Program-made: the position numbers and the translations under genes | Shown: positions 9,920 through 21,900 of the stretch, in pieces | Layout: the number at the start of each line of letters is the position of its first letter | Numbering within the stretch: the stretch's first letter is position 1 | The notes under the pieces: generated by a model | What the model was told of the DNA's origin: nothing | The model's database searches: none | What the model saw: the letters and a program-made list of their open reading frames with translations, nothing else | Assembly: GCF_002999335.1 (NCBI RefSeq) | Contig: NW_020312138.1 | Coordinates: 1 to 45,000 of the forward strand | Direction of reading: 5' to 3' | Source of the DNA: Cyclospora cayetanensis | Taxonomy: Eukaryota; Apicomplexa; Conoidasida; Eucoccidiorida; Eimeriidae | DNA length: 45,000 nt

Positions 9920-12109
9920 TGCGGGAGATTTCTAAACCCCACCGATGAGGAACACATTGGGATGGTCCTAAGTGTGAGTATCCCCCTTTACCCAGCGGAA
10001 GATTAAAAACTTGGCAATGATCTCCTATTCTGTTTTAGACCGATGTATAGCTCCGTTGAAACCCTTTGGAGATCAGGTTTGTTTCCCTACCCGATCTGGC
10101 GCGGTCGCACGGAACAGTGCAAATGTCCGGTCTTCCGCCAGAAATACACCTTAAGAATCCCACAACAAAGTCACTTAAATACGTTTACGTGATTAACAAG
10201 GACATTTCAAGTATTAAGGTCCATAAAGCGCTGAACAAACCCCACGAGACAGCATACAACAGCCCCGATCAGCCCAGCCCCTGCCTGTTGAACCCGTAGC
10301 CGACGAGCCTAGCGAAGCATAACAACGTTGAACACATGAAATTACAAAGAACATACAGCTAGCAAATTTATATCCATTAAAAGGGAGGCTTTTGGACAAG
10401 GGCGAGTCATGAGAACGCGTGCGCTGTCTCTGCAGTACGAAGACGGAGTACCTTCGAGTTCGTACTGAAGCAGAGAGCGAATCTTAGGGAGCTGCGCCTC
10501 CGCCAAAACCACCCGTATGCATCTCAGAACGGCTCTTCTGTGACGGTGGCATTATGTGCGATTTCCATCGTATGTTCCACTTTATACGGAGATGCTAGTG
10601 GTTCTTTGCTAAAGTATGTCGAACTTGCACCTGTCAGATAGAGAGCGCCTCCGTGCACAAGAGCTTCAGGTTGAACAATAAGGGCAGCGTCATTATTTAA
10701 ATCCACGCAAAACAGGAGATATTTCATAGTGTGGTGGAGTTTTCGTGCCCGTGCTTTGCGAATGTCGTGGCATTTTGAAACAATAATAACCAGCGAGAAC
10801 CACTTACTGCGACTGCAGATGGCTTCTGAGGTACAGGTGGGCCCCTAGTGGCGTACATCGGGACTTCAAGCACGCATCCTACAGCATCCAAATCTTGTGT
10901 TTGATGGCTATTTTAAAGGGGTATGTGCTGGATAATGTACAAAAGGGTGCGTTACCTCTTTACATCGATAAGGGCAATCGGTACACATCTGAAACGCGCC
11001 ATGCACGTACGTAGAAAGCAGCCATGTGGCCAGATCTAGCTAATTACAGGACTGCCAGATGGCAGTGCATGCTTCAGAGCACGCCCAGCAGGGCACAATT
11101 CAGGGGCTTGTGATTGCATCTCTCCTTTGTAGCAGCGCCTAAGGGAAAATTTAAGGACTACAAATAATTAGCCTTTGCCGTCCAATCTATGGAGGCTAGT
11201 AGAAAACTGTTTCCCAGACGTGCTGCTTAAAAATGCCCGTACCTAATCCCAAATATTCAGCAGCGTGCATCGTATGAAGGCGAGGACAGTGCTTGTACCG
11301 GGGCGAAGGAACGACTAGAGTCTTCTTACTAGACTACTTGCTAAGAATTAGCCACGAAAGGCTTGACTAATCTGTTTGTTTGTATGTCCTGATTACTGCA
11401 GAGTACCCCTAGCGTAACAAAAGACGCAATGTTGCATGCATGAGCCCTAGATGCCACGTGCAGCTAGCTGTGAGTTATTGGATTGTACGGAATGCTCAGC
11501 GACGCACACCCTAGCTAACCCTTTCGTCTCTTGTCGGAGCTTTGAGGAAGAAGTGAGAGAAGGATACTGGAATTCTTTTGAAGTATGAGCAATGACTTCC
11601 TCTCAAATCGGTATTCAACCTACATTTACGTGTCTGCATGTGGCGCTACAGTCGGCAGCACCTTATGGTTCGGTGCGGCTAGTCCCCGCTCTTCCACTGA
11701 CTGTAGATGCAGTGGGATGTCAGCCTTTCCTACAACAACTACATGTTTTGGACTTATATGTGTGGAGGCTCAAAAGCTTGGTTTTCGTTGACAACGGGTT
11801 GGGGATAAGGGCTCTTGGGTGATGGTCTTGGACTGTGGCACAACACCTGTTGGGGCATAGCTGGCCGGCTTTCAAACTGCAAATCCAGTAGCTCCACATC
11901 TGGTAGGTCGGCATGGCTTGTCTGCTGAAAACTTTCGTAAATGCGTTTATCAGGATATTACAAGCAGGCAAGTATGATAGGCGTGGAATTGGCCAGCGCT
12001 TCCAGGTAAATCAGCCAGTTGGCGATGGAGCTTCCTTTTGTGCGCTGCAGATGAGGAGAAGCGATTGCTGGCGGCATGTCTATTGATGTAACAAGCCTTT
12101 TAATGTTGG

Positions 12110-12816
12110 GCTTACTTTTGTAAAGGAAATCTTCCGCCTGAAGAGATAACTAAGTATAAGCCACCATGCAAGCGCTGACTCATCGGTTTATGCCGAAAGC
12201 AGCTGAATCTCAGGCTTGGGGGGAATCGATAAAAGTGACGAAAGCGAATCTATAAAAGGCTCAAAGCATTGAATATTATGAACTTTTCGTCTTCAAAGGC
12301 CACCCCGTAGACGAATCGGGGCTTTCCCAGTGGTTTATCTCAGGTCTACCCGCAATGTATTGGAGTTAGCCGTAGGGAGGGCATCGAACGGAGCTCTTTA
12401 AGGATGAGAGAGCTACTTAATTAAGTGTTGCTCATGGCTCGAAGCTTGCCGAATTTCGCAGGTGTGCCATTACTGACAGGAATCCGAAGTTCTATTGTGC
12501 GTCCTGCGGTGCCTTAAGACTGGCCTACAACTGCGAACCATCATGACGCAGAACAAGAGATCAAGTCCACCCCTGGCACTTTTCTGCGGTAATTTTGCGT
12601 CGCACTTTAGATAATATCTCAGTAGAGATACTGAAATCCGGACTCAATACTGACTCTATACATTTTTTTTGAGCTTACTAAAAAAGAACTTTCGTCTTCC
12701 TTTGTCCGCGCCCCCCTCCACAGTTCCGACATGGGGGATGGGAGCAGCTACAGTACGCGTATGTGTACACTCTAAATACTCTATTTATTCACAGCTAGCT
12801 GAACGGGGCATCTAGG

Positions 12817-12868
<52 letters not shown>

Positions 12869-12900
12869 TGTGTTGTCTTGTATCGAGTAAAAGCTACTGT
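12110..12900 (+). repeat. Diverged dispersed repeat, copy A
   Basis: Several short blocks match, in the same order and orientation, blocks at about 34465-35385. The paired block starts are 12115/34467, 12172/34520, 12627/35171, 12787/35315 and 12863/35353. The block at 12627 agrees with its partner at 21 of 27 positions, and all six differences are transitions. Block 12787 (TTCACAGCTAGCTGAACGGG) agrees at about 22 of 31. I see no coding potential or terminal repeats, so its class is unknown; an old transposable-element remnant or a segmental duplication is possible. Confidence 0.45.
12821..12867. repeat. (AC)n microsatellite, about 23 units
   Basis: A perfect AC dinucleotide run. It lies inside dispersed-repeat copy A, where copy B (near 35350) has only a short imperfect CGCACACA, so the expansion appears specific to copy A. 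Confidence 0.97.
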
Positions 12901-13337
12901 GCGATAGCGGCCATACGAACAGGCAAGCTGAGTGAATAGTTGTCCCCTTATTCTTAGCAAGCTATAACTGGTGCAGTGAAAAGTGTTCAAGCGTAGCTTC
13001 ACGCTCTACACGTACACGCAGCTGTGCCCGCTATCAAACTGCATATCGGCTGCTTCTCGAACCTCCATAGCTAAATCCCGATTTTCTCGCTCCATGCCCC
13101 CTTGAATTGTATGCCGGGCACGGTAGGCGGACATAGCCTAGTTCAAGTATCGAATGGCCAGCCAGTGCTCTGTGGGCACTCTTGTATATATATGTACCCC
13201 GAAAATGCACTATACCATCTAGCAAAACCCATTTTTGGAGCGTATGATATCCTCTGATTGACTTTACTTGTACATTGTAATCGAATTTAAAGCTGTTTCA
13301 AGTCATTGTTGCGATAGAACAAGGGCTTCTCGGCACG

Positions 13338-14310
13338 TCACGGGATCTTGTGCCGAGCATAAATGATCGGGAGAGCGGCATACAAAGGTTCCCAGCGCGT
13401 GAATTTCTCCGATGCATGGTTGCCCAATGAGGTACCGGCGCTTGGAATAGAAAGAAAGTTGTGCTGCTCGACTATGGCGACAGCGCTAGGAGCGCAACGG
13501 CCTTCCTTCCACACATGTTGTGTGACAGAGAGCAGAGTCTGGGGCTTTAGCTGCCGCCGGCAGACCAAGTTGCTAGTCCTTCCTCCTTCTGCTTTCGTGT
13601 GCAAGTCGCGATAAATTCGAGATTTCTCACGCTTCGCAGGCTACAGGCCTCTCGAAATCCTCTGGTCGTGCTCCCTGTAGGCCACAGAACCGACAAGCGC
13701 CGCAGCTGTAGAGACGCCCCAGACACACATCGCAGCGCTGAACCTCGTTTTCGCCTCTTGAGTCGTATTGAATCAGGAACGACTGTTTTCACTCTTTCTG
13801 CGATTCCTTACGCTGCACGAGAACCTTTTGTGTGGCGGGGCCCTGCGTGCCTGTCGGAGGGCCCCTTGGTGCTGCTCCTCTGTTTTGGGGGCCCCCCAGG
13901 CACACTGCTGCTGCTTTGCAGCTCTAAATAGCGCATGAATATATGAAGACATCTCATCCTGAGACGTCTGGCCTTCGGGAACTCTGGTGCGCCACTGGCT
14001 TTGACCGCCAGCGAGACTTCCGGCGCTTTTTTCCTCGCTTTCCGATCTGTTGTCGTCGATCCGCCACGACAACCCTCCTCCCCTTTGCTCAGGCTCCTTC
14101 CTTCGGCGGCAGCATCTGATGCCGACGCTTTCGAGGGGCGCAGCAGCAGCAGTAGGTGCAGTGTCAGAAATCGCTAGCCGTCTTTGCATTTTTTCACATC
14201 ATCCCCACAGTGTCATTCCCGCTTCTTTGCAGAGCAGCTAACCCCCAGTGCGCGCTGCTCCTCTCTGTGCGCGTCTCCCCGAGCGGTCGATTTGCCTCCT
14301 CTCTTGCATC
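13338..14310. other. Upstream region of the glucan dikinase gene; weak open segments only
   Basis: The minus strand is open at 14189-13773 and the plus strand at 13599-13931, with no recognisable family on either. The G-run/C-run palindrome near 13887-13898, of a kind that elsewhere lies in coding exons, leaves open that part of this is coding or 5' leader. The promoter of the plus-strand dikinase gene should lie here, but I see no motif that identifies it. Confidence 0.4.
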
Positions 14311-15844
14311 ATGGTAGGACGGATGCTGGTGGTGTTCGAGTGCCGCTGCGGCTGGACGGTTCCGGGGCAGTGGCTAGCTGTCGTGGGTTCGGCTAGCCAG
14401 CTCGGCGCGTGGGATGTCAGTCGCGCCGTCAAGCTGCAGACCTCTGCGTCCTCCTTCCCCGTCTGGTCGTCTGGAGATGTGTGGCTCAGCGAACCCGCGG
14501 GAAGGGGGGGCCCCCAGGGGGCCCCCGATGCTCCCGTGGAGTTCAAATTCCTGGTGGGCGACCTCGAGGGGTCGGCAGTCATCTGGGAGCAGCTGCCGTG
14601 CAACAGACGCTTGCTGCAGAGAGGCTTCTCTTCGGGAGTGCGTTACAGGGCTTCCTTTGGGGAGGAGGCGCATGAAGAAATTCCCCTGGCGCCGTCGTCT
14701 CCAGCACCTGCCAAGACACAGCAGCAGCAGCAGCAACACGAGGCAACGTGGATGGGCAGGAGCAGGGAGTCCTTTTCCTCGTCTTTGAAGCGTCTTGCTT
14801 CGGGAGTCGATCTTTCGCCGCAATCCGTATCCGGGGGAGGGGGGGGCCCCTCTTCCCTGTGCGCCGCCCCCGAGGGGCCCCCCTCCCCCAGTTGCACGCA
14901 GCTGTTGGGCCCAGGGGGGCCCCCTGCTGCCTCCTCGCCTTCCGGCACGAGCAGAGCTCTGAAGGCGCTCGCTGAAGGCAACGCCTCTGCGCCTTCTTGG
15001 GGGGCAAAGTTGGAGTTGGTGAAGCGCACTGTTGCAGCGGCAGGCGACGGAATAAGCCTCGCGAGAGCCTCCCCCGAGCAGCTCGTCGCTGCAATCGACG
15101 CCTTGTGTTATGCGGGAATCTACACCGAGTTTGTGCGCCAAGGAGCCGTTAGCTGCCAAGAGGACGGCCGCCATTTCAGGCCCAATCGGCATGCGAATCT
15201 GTCGAGAGACGTGTCTGTACACCTGGAGCTGCTGCTGCAGGCAGTAGGCTCACGAGGAGACGATCTCGCTTCAGCTCTCCGGCTAGTCATTCGGTCCATC
15301 CCGCCGGCGTTGCCTTCTTTCGCGGATGCCTTTCGAGCCGCGCAGCCTCTTACCCGCATCCGCAACATTGCGCATAGGGACGACATTCCGATGGATTTGA
15401 AGAACGAGATCAAACACACGATTCAAAACAAGTTGCACCGCTGCGCAGGCCCCGAAGATTTGGAAACAACGCGCAATCTTTTGCAGCGGATCCAAGCAGA
15501 CAGGAGTCGCTACTCCGTGGGATTCGTCTCGGAGCTGGAGACTTTCTACGGGGAACTGTGCGCCTTCTTCAATCAAGCCGATCTCTGTCAGAGACTGCGG
15601 GAGCTGCGGGCAGGGGAGTCTCCTCGCACTGCAGAAGCGATTGACAGGTATCTGGACGCTAAAGCACGAAGCGATGCTCCAGGCGCATCTCCAACAAAAC
15701 TCCTGCTCACCTTAGGGCTCGCAACGGATCTCCGCATTGTTCTTACGCTCCAGCTCAGAGATGCCGGGCAGGTTCCCGAGGGAGAAATGCAACACACACA
15801 AAACAAGTGAGTGAGACACTGTTGTTGCTTGCACGAGGGCATCC

Positions 15845-15875
<31 letters not shown>

Positions 15876-15884
15876 CAGACAGAG

Positions 15885-15919
<35 letters not shown>

Positions 15920-18900
15920 ACTATCAGCAGCCTAACGCTCTCTTCTGTGCCATAAATACTTGCGCCTTGCTTCAAGAGACCCTTTCTGCTGCATTCTTGA
16001 GGAAAGCTTTAACGCCAGAAAGCGTGGCCGCTAAAAATACGGTGCGCTGCCAGCATGTGTGTGTGTGTGTGTATATGTATGTATGTGTATGTATATATGC
16101 ATATGCGTGTATTGGGTGGTGCTACACGCGCCTGCTGCCCTCTGTGCATGCGCTTACGGTCCAGGCGGATGGCTGAGTTACAACTCGAAGATGCAGCATT
16201 CGTCTTGCTGAGTCGCTTGGTGAATTCCTTCGAGGAACAAGAGACAGGCTTTCGATGGACCGATGCTATAGAAGTGCGTTCAAAAAAACTTACAGTATAA
16301 ATACATATATATGTAAATACATGTATGTGCGGGAGGCGGTGGGGAGGGGGAAAAGGAAGAAAAATGGAGAGAGGGAAGAAGAGAGAGAGAGCTGGACTGT
16401 GTCGCATTTTTATCTCCGGCGACTTTCTGCGTGGAGGTTCAGAATCTATCTGGTGGCCTTCTGTAGTATGCTGGTGGAGAAATCGGGACTGTATCTACCG
16501 TATTTCTGTCTTTTATAAATACACATATCTCTCTGTGTGTGTATGGGGAGGGGGAAGAAGTTCTCTCGTAACCTTTTTTTTTTTTTTTTTCGTGTCTCTC
16601 TGTTCCTCCTTCTCGGTAATTGCCTGCCAGAGTTGCTGTCTTTTCGTGCTGCACTGGTGCCACGCTCGCTCTCTTTATCTCTCTCTTGCTGTAGGACGAG
16701 GTGCAGTGCTGCTCTGACCTTGTGTTAGGGGAGGGAGGTTGCGAGCTGAGGCAATCCTTCGAAGCCTCCAAAGCCGCATGTACTTTGTCAAGTGCAGAGA
16801 ATTTGTTGGAAGGTGAAGGGGTTTTCAGCGTATACATATATGTGTGTGTGTATTTGTGTTAATGTATGGAATTATGTATGCAGATTTATGTATGTGCGAT
16901 TCCACACTTTGTCTTGTGCTCAGGCGCTGTATTTGGGGGCACGCAACATTGAAGCCTCGGGTGTCAGAGCAGAAGAATGTCGCGCTATTCAACGAGTACG
17001 TCCAGCTACTGCGATCGCAGACTGTCGTATTCTATTTTTCTAGTGGTTGTATGTTTGAGGAGTTGCGGCTGGCTACGCCACATCTACGGGGGGTCACTTC
17101 TGGCTGGTGGATGTATGTGTCACGAGACGATTTCTTGTTGCCGCTGCATCGGGGAGTTCGTGTGGAAAGCGCACTACAAGAGAGGCGCTCATTCTCTCGT
17201 CATGGCTGCCACATCAGCGGTGGCTGTTGTGAACGCTTACTTTTGTTGCCTTGGTGATGTAGAGCCAGTGTTTAAAGGAATCCGGGGGACTGACCTTTTC
17301 GTCTGTCTCTCTATTCATCTCTATCCATCTCTATTTCTCTAGCTGACTGTCTACATATATATATATATATGTATATGCATGTATCTCTTTCTCACTCTAT
17401 TTATCTATACATATATATCTAAAAACTATCTATCTATCTATATATATACGTATGCGTATATCTTTCTCACTCTTATCTGTCTTGAGAGTCCTTCTTCCCC
17501 TTCTGCCCCCACTTTTTGAGGTGTGCGCTGCTTCCTGAATTGGTGCGAAGCATTTTTTTGTTTTGTTGACGTGCCTTAGGAGCTGCAGAGTCACGCGCGA
17601 GGCGACTTGGAGGATGACGAGGCCTTGTTGCTGCTGAAAGCCACGGTGGATCGAACGAGACGCCTCTGTCAAGACATCACGGATGTGTTGCTTGCCGTTT
17701 TCGCGCACAGAGTCGAGCTTTTGGGAGGCTTGTTAGGCGTTGATCCGCTGTACCGAGCCGTTTATGCTGAAGGCAGGATTCGCAGCAATGTCGTCTTCCA
17801 GCTTTCCAAGGTTTCCCACGTTTTGCTGCGCAGTCTGAGGCAGCATCTCCATCAGCAGCCGTATGACGTGCTCGTCGCGGGCTGCTTCGTTGGCTCCGTC
17901 GCCGTCTTCGAGACTCTCAGCGCTGCTGCCTCGGCACTGCTCCTCAACACCAGCCAACGAACGTCGAACTGCTCGAAAGCAAACACCTCAGAAGATGCAC
18001 CATACAAGCCGCTTCTTGTTTGCGCAAGGACTGCATCTGGAGATGAAGAGGTGGCTGGCATTGACTGCGGAGGAACCTGCGCTGCAGGAGTTGTGATTGG
18101 CCACGACATTCCCATTCTTAGCCATCTAGGTACGGCTGCCACTACGTCTGTTTCGCTCGAAAAGTCGAGACGATTTCATCGAAAAAGCCTGAAAGCGCGA
18201 CAAGGGGAGGGTCTGTGGCATGTGTGTTCGGGGACCTCTTGAGTTTGTGCATCTAGGGGTGGTGCAAAAACGCATGTCATAGATGCAGTCAGTCGTCTTG
18301 TAGGAAACTCGAGCTCGTACTCTCTCTCTTACGCATGCACAATGGTGCATGCGCCCCTCTTCCTTCTTCTGCTGTCTTTTGGGAGATAGAGAGAGAAAGA
18401 TAGCAGCGGATATATGTGTGTGTTCGTGAGAAAGAGAGTAATGGGTGTATGCATGTGTTTCGTGGGAAAGATAGCAATGGGTGTATGCATGTGTTTCGTG
18501 GGAAAGATAGCAATGGATGTATGTATGTGTTTTGTGGGAAAGATAGCAATGGATGTATGCATGTATCTCGTGAGAAAGATAGCAATGGATGTATGTATGT
18601 ATCTCGTGAGAAAGATAGCAATGGATGTATGTATATACATATAGATATAATGAGAGCAAGGTGCAGAAGGCGTTGCTTTGGCCTCCACGGGAAGTGTTTC
18701 CTGTTGTGTTGTGGCATCTCTGCGTTGCTTTGATGCTGTGGAAGGCGCTTGGTGGTCCCTTAGGCTAAGCATGTTTCTTCCTTTCTTGTGCCTCTCGTGA
18801 AGGGGAAAGTGTCTAAATGTAGATGTGAGACGCCCTCAAAAAGCCACATAAAGGGTTCTGACGCGTGTGTGCTTTTGTATGTATGCTGAATGTGTATTTG

Positions 18901-21900
18901 TGCGTTTTATGTGTATTTGTGTGTTTTATGTGTATTTGTGTGTAGTATGTGTGTATTGGTGTGTAGTATGTGTGTATTATGTGTATCTATGTGTATTATG
19001 TGTATTTATGTGTATAATTGCGTATTTGTATGTGTATAATTGCGTATTTGTATGTGTATCTGTGTGTATTATGTGTACTTGTGTGTATTATGTGTATTTG
19101 TTTGTATTATGTGCATTATGTACATTTGTGTGTGTTTGTGTGCATTATGTGTATTTGTATATAGTCTGTGTATTTTTGTGTATTTGTGTGTGCATTTGTG
19201 TATTCGCCTCCTCGTCATGCGGCTTTAGGTGTGCGAGCTCGGCAGCAGCGGCTTCCTTTCGTTGCTTGCCAAGACTCGACTGCCTTTGACTTCTTCTGTG
19301 CTCTGGACGGCCAGTGGGTGGAAGTGGCTGCGTTTCCGGAGAGCTTCAGCTGCCGAACGCTTGAAGCTGCAGACGCAGCGACGGCTGTAGAGGAACAGCG
19401 CAAGGCTAGGCTTTGGCAGAAACGTAGTAGCGAAGACGAGGAGGTTGTAGTAGCCCCCTTTGCCAGGTAAGGCTCACTGGACAGACACTCTGCTATGGCG
19501 CGTAAAAAATGCTAGGCCGTTGCCTCGCGTCTCCACGTCTGTCTGCTCGTCTCTTGCATCGGCTCCTGTTTTGCGTGGTTGTCTAGAGCATTTCGATTCC
19601 ACTTAGACGTTGCATTTCTTCAGAGATATATGCATATATATATATATATATATGCACGGCATGCGCTGACAAATGAGCAAAAAAAACACGACCAGCGTCC
19701 GTCGCTGTGTAGGCGCCCATTCGGCACATTATGGCACTTGACCTTATCAGCTCAGATGATTGATTTCTAGTGGTGGTATCTGCTGCCGATTCTCGCCTGT
19801 AGTCATGTGTATAGGTGTGTATGTGTATGCGTGTATACGTACAGGTATATGTATAGGTAGTATATGTATAGGTGTATGTATAGATATATGTCTATGTATA
19901 TATACATATATACATGTATCTATGTATAGGCATGTGTATATATATACCCCTAAATATTTACACACCTCTAAATATTCATATGCCTCTAAGTATCTACATA
20001 CCTCTAAATATTCACACACCTCTAAATATTCATAGACCCCTCAATATTCATATACCTCTCTACATATATATATTCTATATGTGTGTGTGTATCTTGTTAC
20101 CTTTGCCATTAGAAGCGGCTCGTTTGCATTCGGATCGCTCGTACAGGCGGCCCGATACGTTGAGTCGTCCTCGCAGCCACCGCAGCTGCTTCCGTCTGAA
20201 CGCATAAAGTTGGCTAGCTGCGGTGCAAAGGCTGCAACTTGCGCGCGCTTAGAGGCGGCAGCAGATGCAGCACTTCAAAAAGACGAAGAACCTGTCTTTA
20301 GAGCTCCTAAGTAGGTGTCGGGCTGCTCTTGGCGGGGAGACAGGGGGAGTGGCAGGTTCTGCTCTGGAGTTGTAAGGGAAGGCTGTGCAAGCGGCTTTTT
20401 GAAGCATGCAATAAGTCAGGAGACAGCGTGAAAGCGGCAGGAGAGCTAGCTAGCTAGCCGCTGACGACACTGCGTCTTTTGGTGCTGCTCATGTGGGTGG
20501 AAAGCAATCTTTCGCATGTAGGTTTGCCATGGATCACGTCTGCTCTGTCTTCTCCGATGGTCATGCGGTTTTTTTCCAGGTGTCTCTGTCTTCCATTCGG
20601 CTCCATGGAATGGGCTTTGCATGCGGAAGGCCATCATGAAGCGTTTCATGCGCTGCTCAAGGAGCTCGATGCTGCCGATTTCGACGTCCGTCCTGCTGTC
20701 GCGTCGCTGCTGTGTCTATAGGAGGTGCTTGGCGGTGTGTGATTTGGGGGTGTTCTGCATGCATGCCTGCGTGCGCACTTCTGCGTTTGGGAAGAAAAAA
20801 GCTCTGTGGAAAGCCTTTGCATGCAAGCTCCGCGGTGTGTGGCTTATGGTTTCTTCGGATTCGCGACATCTCAGGCTGAGGAACTCGAAAAGCTGTGCAG
20901 TCGCATGCAGCAGCTCATCCTCACACTGCCGCTACCCAACGGCGTTCACCAAACAGTTAAACTTTTCTTTGGTCCCAAGGCACGCCTCTGCCTCCGTTCT
21001 TCTGCCAACGTGGAGGACCTGGCCGGTAAGGCTGTGTGGCGTTGTGGCGATTTAGCAGGCAGAGGTGCCTCACGGTTGCATGCGCTCTCGAGCAGTTTCA
21101 GATTTTGAATGAATTTCCACTCCACGCACGTCGTATACAGCCCAACGCGCGCGGCGGCTTGCTAGCGGCTGCCTTGCGCTTTCTCCTTTTTACGGATGGT
21201 GGCTATCGTGCCTTCTGCGTCATATACGCCAGAGAACCTCTTCTTTATCCCTCATAAACAGGGCATGCTGACTCCCTTGGCGAGAGAGGCGTTTTCTGGC
21301 GATTTGTGCATGCCTTTTGCCGCCGTTCAAGTTACCTGCAAGTGAACGCGAGGGGGGAAAGGGGGGTGAAGGGAGCCATCAGGAGCTGCCTAAAGCACTG
21401 CGCTTTTCCGTCGCTTTCCCTGCAGCACACGTCGCTGCCTTTCTGTACAAACTGCTTCGCACTCTCCTCCCCCCCCCCCTTGTGCCTCTCACTCCTCTGT
21501 ATATGTATATATATATGGATATATACGTGGATATATTATATATATACATCCATATATATGTACATGCATGTGCGTATGCATGTATGTACACATGAATATA
21601 TATACATACATGTACATGTACATATGTATACATACATGGATATATACACATACATGCATATATATATATATGTATGCATGTGCATGTGTATGAATCCTCA
21701 GGGATGTCTGCTGCAGGCCTGTACGAGTCCGTGTGCAACGTTCCGGTTTGCGATGTAACGGCCATACAATCTGCCGTCTGCACTGTATGGGCATCTCTTT
21801 TCTCTCGGCGTGCAGTGCTCGCGCGCAAAGTTGCGAACATTCCACAGGTAGTTTTCTTGTGGACAGCGCCCTCAGAAGCTGCTTCTTTTGGAGGAAGCAA

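Larger units (their letters stand above)
9920..13337. other. Gene-free stretch
   Basis: No open segment longer than about 80 codons with protein-like composition, no tRNA-like promoter boxes and no splice-supported exons were found. Base composition is more AT-rich than in the genes. It contains one copy of a diverged dispersed repeat (about 12110-12900) and a long CA microsatellite (12821-12867). Confidence 0.6.

Noticed and set aside
9920..13337. tRNA, rRNA or snRNA genes in the gene-free stretch
   Set aside because: I looked for tRNA A/B box-like pairs and found no cloverleaf-compatible sequence; nothing resembled rRNA. A covariance-model scan would settle this.
14374..15222. 282-codon minus-strand frame and other minus frames over 14.4-15.2 kb
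   Set aside because: They are antisense shadows of dikinase exon 1, caused by high GC content.
18867..19289. Cys/Val/Tyr-rich plus-strand frame
   Set aside because: It is a translation of the TG-rich repeat in dikinase intron 4; the true exon starts only at 19229.
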